This document shows, in pieces, positions 61,861 through 64,000 of a stretch of DNA of 64,000 bases; the stretch's first letter is position 1; the number at the start of each line of letters is the position of its first letter. The stretch is from the NCBI RefSeq assembly GCF_027744825.2, contig NC_071343.1:10866366-10930365 (forward strand), in the 5' to 3' direction. The position numbers and the translations under genes are program-made. The DNA is from Synchiropus splendidus. Its lineage: Eukaryota > Chordata > Actinopteri > Syngnathiformes > Callionymidae. The notes under the pieces were generated by a model, which did not search any database, was not told the DNA's origin, and saw only the letters and a list, made by a program, of their open reading frames with translations.

Positions 61861-64000
61861 TAGACTGACCCCCCTCTGCTTGAGGGAGTTTCTTTGAATA
61901 ATGTAAAACCCATCGACTCATTACGCTAGAAGGTGGGCTTTGAAATAGTAAACATTTAAATACTCTGTTTTCATGTGAACCTATTTGTATGAGATTTGAT
62001 CCCAGAGGGAGTAAATTTAGACATGTAGATATTTTAGCAGGTGAAGACAAAAGCATATATCTATGTAAAGAATTTGGAACCAGCAGGTTTGCATAATATG
62101 CTACATCATTTAGCCACCAGCTTCAGTCATGGTGGCCAAAATGCCTTTGTTACATCATCATAATTGACACGACACTGCATGTTTTATGATACAATATGAT
62201 ATTCCCACTTAATACATGAAAAAAATTTAGTGTTTTGCCACCCATAAGTCATTGCAGCAAAACAAAACCTTTCCCTCTCTCATAGAATGGTATCATCACT
62301 GCTTAGTAGACCAGCTAGGAGGCACATTAGGAGCCTACTGGCCCCACTGGATGATGTGTACTGTAAAAAAAAAAAACATTTTGTCTGTATTGGATGAGCC
62401 CACACACTGTGGGGTCTTGCAGGCCGAGCACAAAGATCTAGATCCAGGCCCCCCTTCCGACCACAATGTCTTTCGGGCACTTCTCCATTAAAAAAAAAAA
62501 AAAAAAAAAGGATGAGGATCCAAAACTGCGACACTCCATTTTGTTGAAATGTGATGCAAATCTGCTTACAGTGACGTGAAGAGACAATTTTGGAACAAAC
62601 AAAATAGGCTTGCCCTTCAGTCATGTTTCCTTCAAAACTCAGAAAAGTCCTTTCCAAATGGACACTGACTCATGCCATGAAATCAGATCATTCTTTTCAA
62701 ACAACCCTCAATAGAAATCCATGACCCCCAACTCCCCAAAAAGTAGCTGGCAAGAGATGTCTTTGTGTTAGACCTTGAAATTTGCTGTGGTTGGAGGCTG
62801 AATGATGACACATCGGTCAGTATTTGGCGCTTGCAGGCCCTGGTCATTTGAAAGAGCATGTGAGACATAAGTTTCCCGAAAGATGGAGAAGGAGGGCACT
62901 AATGTTCCCCACACACAATCTCCAGACGGCGCCTGCTTCCCAGGTTGTTGTTTCAATTCATGTGAAACGTAAAAAAGCTTCCAGTGAGAACTGAATTTAA
63001 TAAGTGTGTGTCGGCATCACAGCTGAGCGAGAGAAAATAAGAAACTCTCTTGAGTGACCACATCTACGTTTCAGAGCTGTTTACTGCAAAACCACAATCA
63101 GCCATTATCCTGATCGCAACCCTACACGACAATAAACTTGATCGTGTGGTAAAAGCCAGAGCCTGTTTAACAATCTTTACCGCACAGGGTTCAAACCGAC
63201 TGGTGTAGATTACCCCGGATAAGATGGCGGGGCATTGAAATACAAACCACTTCTCACCTTGTCTGGTAACCGTAAACTGGACGAAGAGCAGTTCTAGCTC
63301 ATTGCGTATTTATGTATTCGAGCGGTGCATCGGTTTTCCACCAGTTCATGGTGGCCCTGTTAGTCCAGCTAAAAGTGGAAACTCAGGGTGGTCAGATTTA
63401 ATTTCCGCCGTTTCCAAATCAAAAGCATTCCCAAACTTTTCATTCGGTCTGAAAGAAGTAGTGGACAAACTCTATTCTCTCCTTTGGAGTTGCATAAAGG
63501 TTTGTTTTGGATGTCATGCTATCCTTGCTGTGTTTTCTCATTCTGGCCCTCGCTGTGAGCCACCCTCACGCAGTCCTCCTTCTCAGGTTTTATGGGAAAA
63601 CCCAGCGACGATCCACTTCAGCTCTTCCTCTCCAGCTATTGTTCTTTTTATTATTCCACCTTTTCCCGAGCGACAATCCGTTCTTATCAACCTCATCCGT
63701 ATTTACCTAGCCATTATTGGTGTTGCCTCCACCAGCCTTTGTGCCCTTTTGCTTTATCCTGTGCATCACGTCTGAGGAGGATGAGGGTCATGAGTTCTTG
63801 TGCGGTGACTCACTCTTATCCACTCGAAGATGATGTCATCCCAGAACGCTGTTCCCGAGCTAACGCATTCATCTGTGGCTAAAACGGCAGAGCTGTGTAA
63901 GGACGAGCTTTAAAATTGCATAACCCTACTTTTATCTCATCGGGAATGCTACACGGCCAGATCTTTGAGTGACCTCAAAGATCTGTTTGAAAGTGAAAGC
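61861..64000. other. Terminal stretch without confirmed gene
   Basis: Poly-A at 62490-62509. A 157-codon frame at 63302-63775 and an overlapping 67-codon frame at 63507-63710 are open. The latter begins MDVMLSLLCFLILALAVSHP, which resembles a signal peptide, but neither has splice or family support. Confidence 0.45.

Noticed and set aside
63302..63775. 157-codon + strand open frame
   Set aside because: No recognisable domain. It overlaps two other open frames in the same stretch.

Overview
The window looks like nuclear DNA of a ray-finned (teleost) fish. It is AT-rich and dense in (TA)n, (CTAT)n and (ATT)n microsatellites. It holds decayed copies of repeat classes typical of teleosts: RTE-type and L2-type LINE fragments, hAT-type miniature elements opening with CAGGGGTGGGCAA, pogo/Tigger relics, and fold-back MITEs. 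There are no operons, no prokaryotic-style dense coding, and no tRNA or rRNA gene that I can recognise. The species cannot be named from the sequence.

No complete gene is visible. Nearly all open frames are short and arise by chance, or run through microsatellites. What can be supported as possible coding sequence is a small set of internal-exon-like blocks. On the + strand the best is a 120-bp, phase 0-0 block at 32578-32697, with weaker ones at 10151-10218, 18012-18109 and 56417-56471. On the - strand three blocks (41571-41483, 37864-37743, 34629-34479) have mutually compatible phases and could belong to one transcript. None matches a protein family I can name, so all are hypotheses. The window is best read as intronic or intergenic DNA of a large-intron region.

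Layout. 0-3.5 kb: two hAT-type MITEs (one with a LINE tail nested in it), a (TA)n tract and a TATA-like site. 7-8.2 kb: a LINE 3' end and a palindromic MITE. 11-13 kb: (TA)n/T-rich tract, a decayed RTE fragment and an L2-like 3' end. 15.5-18.8 kb: a fold-back element, a long (TA)n and a 541-bp tetranucleotide array. 24.3-26.6 kb: two pogo/Tigger relics. 28.4-30 kb: a cluster of palindromic MITEs. 33.2-34.1 kb: second copies of the Tigger-like and fold-back families. 36.2-37.1 kb: the best-preserved mobile element, a 5'-truncated RTE-type LINE with a perfect 13-bp target-site duplication. 42.2-46.5 kb: (TA)n fused to an antisense RTE fragment, a hAT-type MITE, (ATT)n and an antisense L2-like fragment. 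52-57 kb: further fold-back, RTE, pogo, hAT and Harbinger-like remnants. 57-64 kb: largely featureless apart from an 11-bp minisatellite beside a possible solo LTR.

No convincing previously undescribed biological system was found. The observations most worth checking are the candidate exons, the - strand exon chain, the dated LINE insertion and the local MITE cluster.
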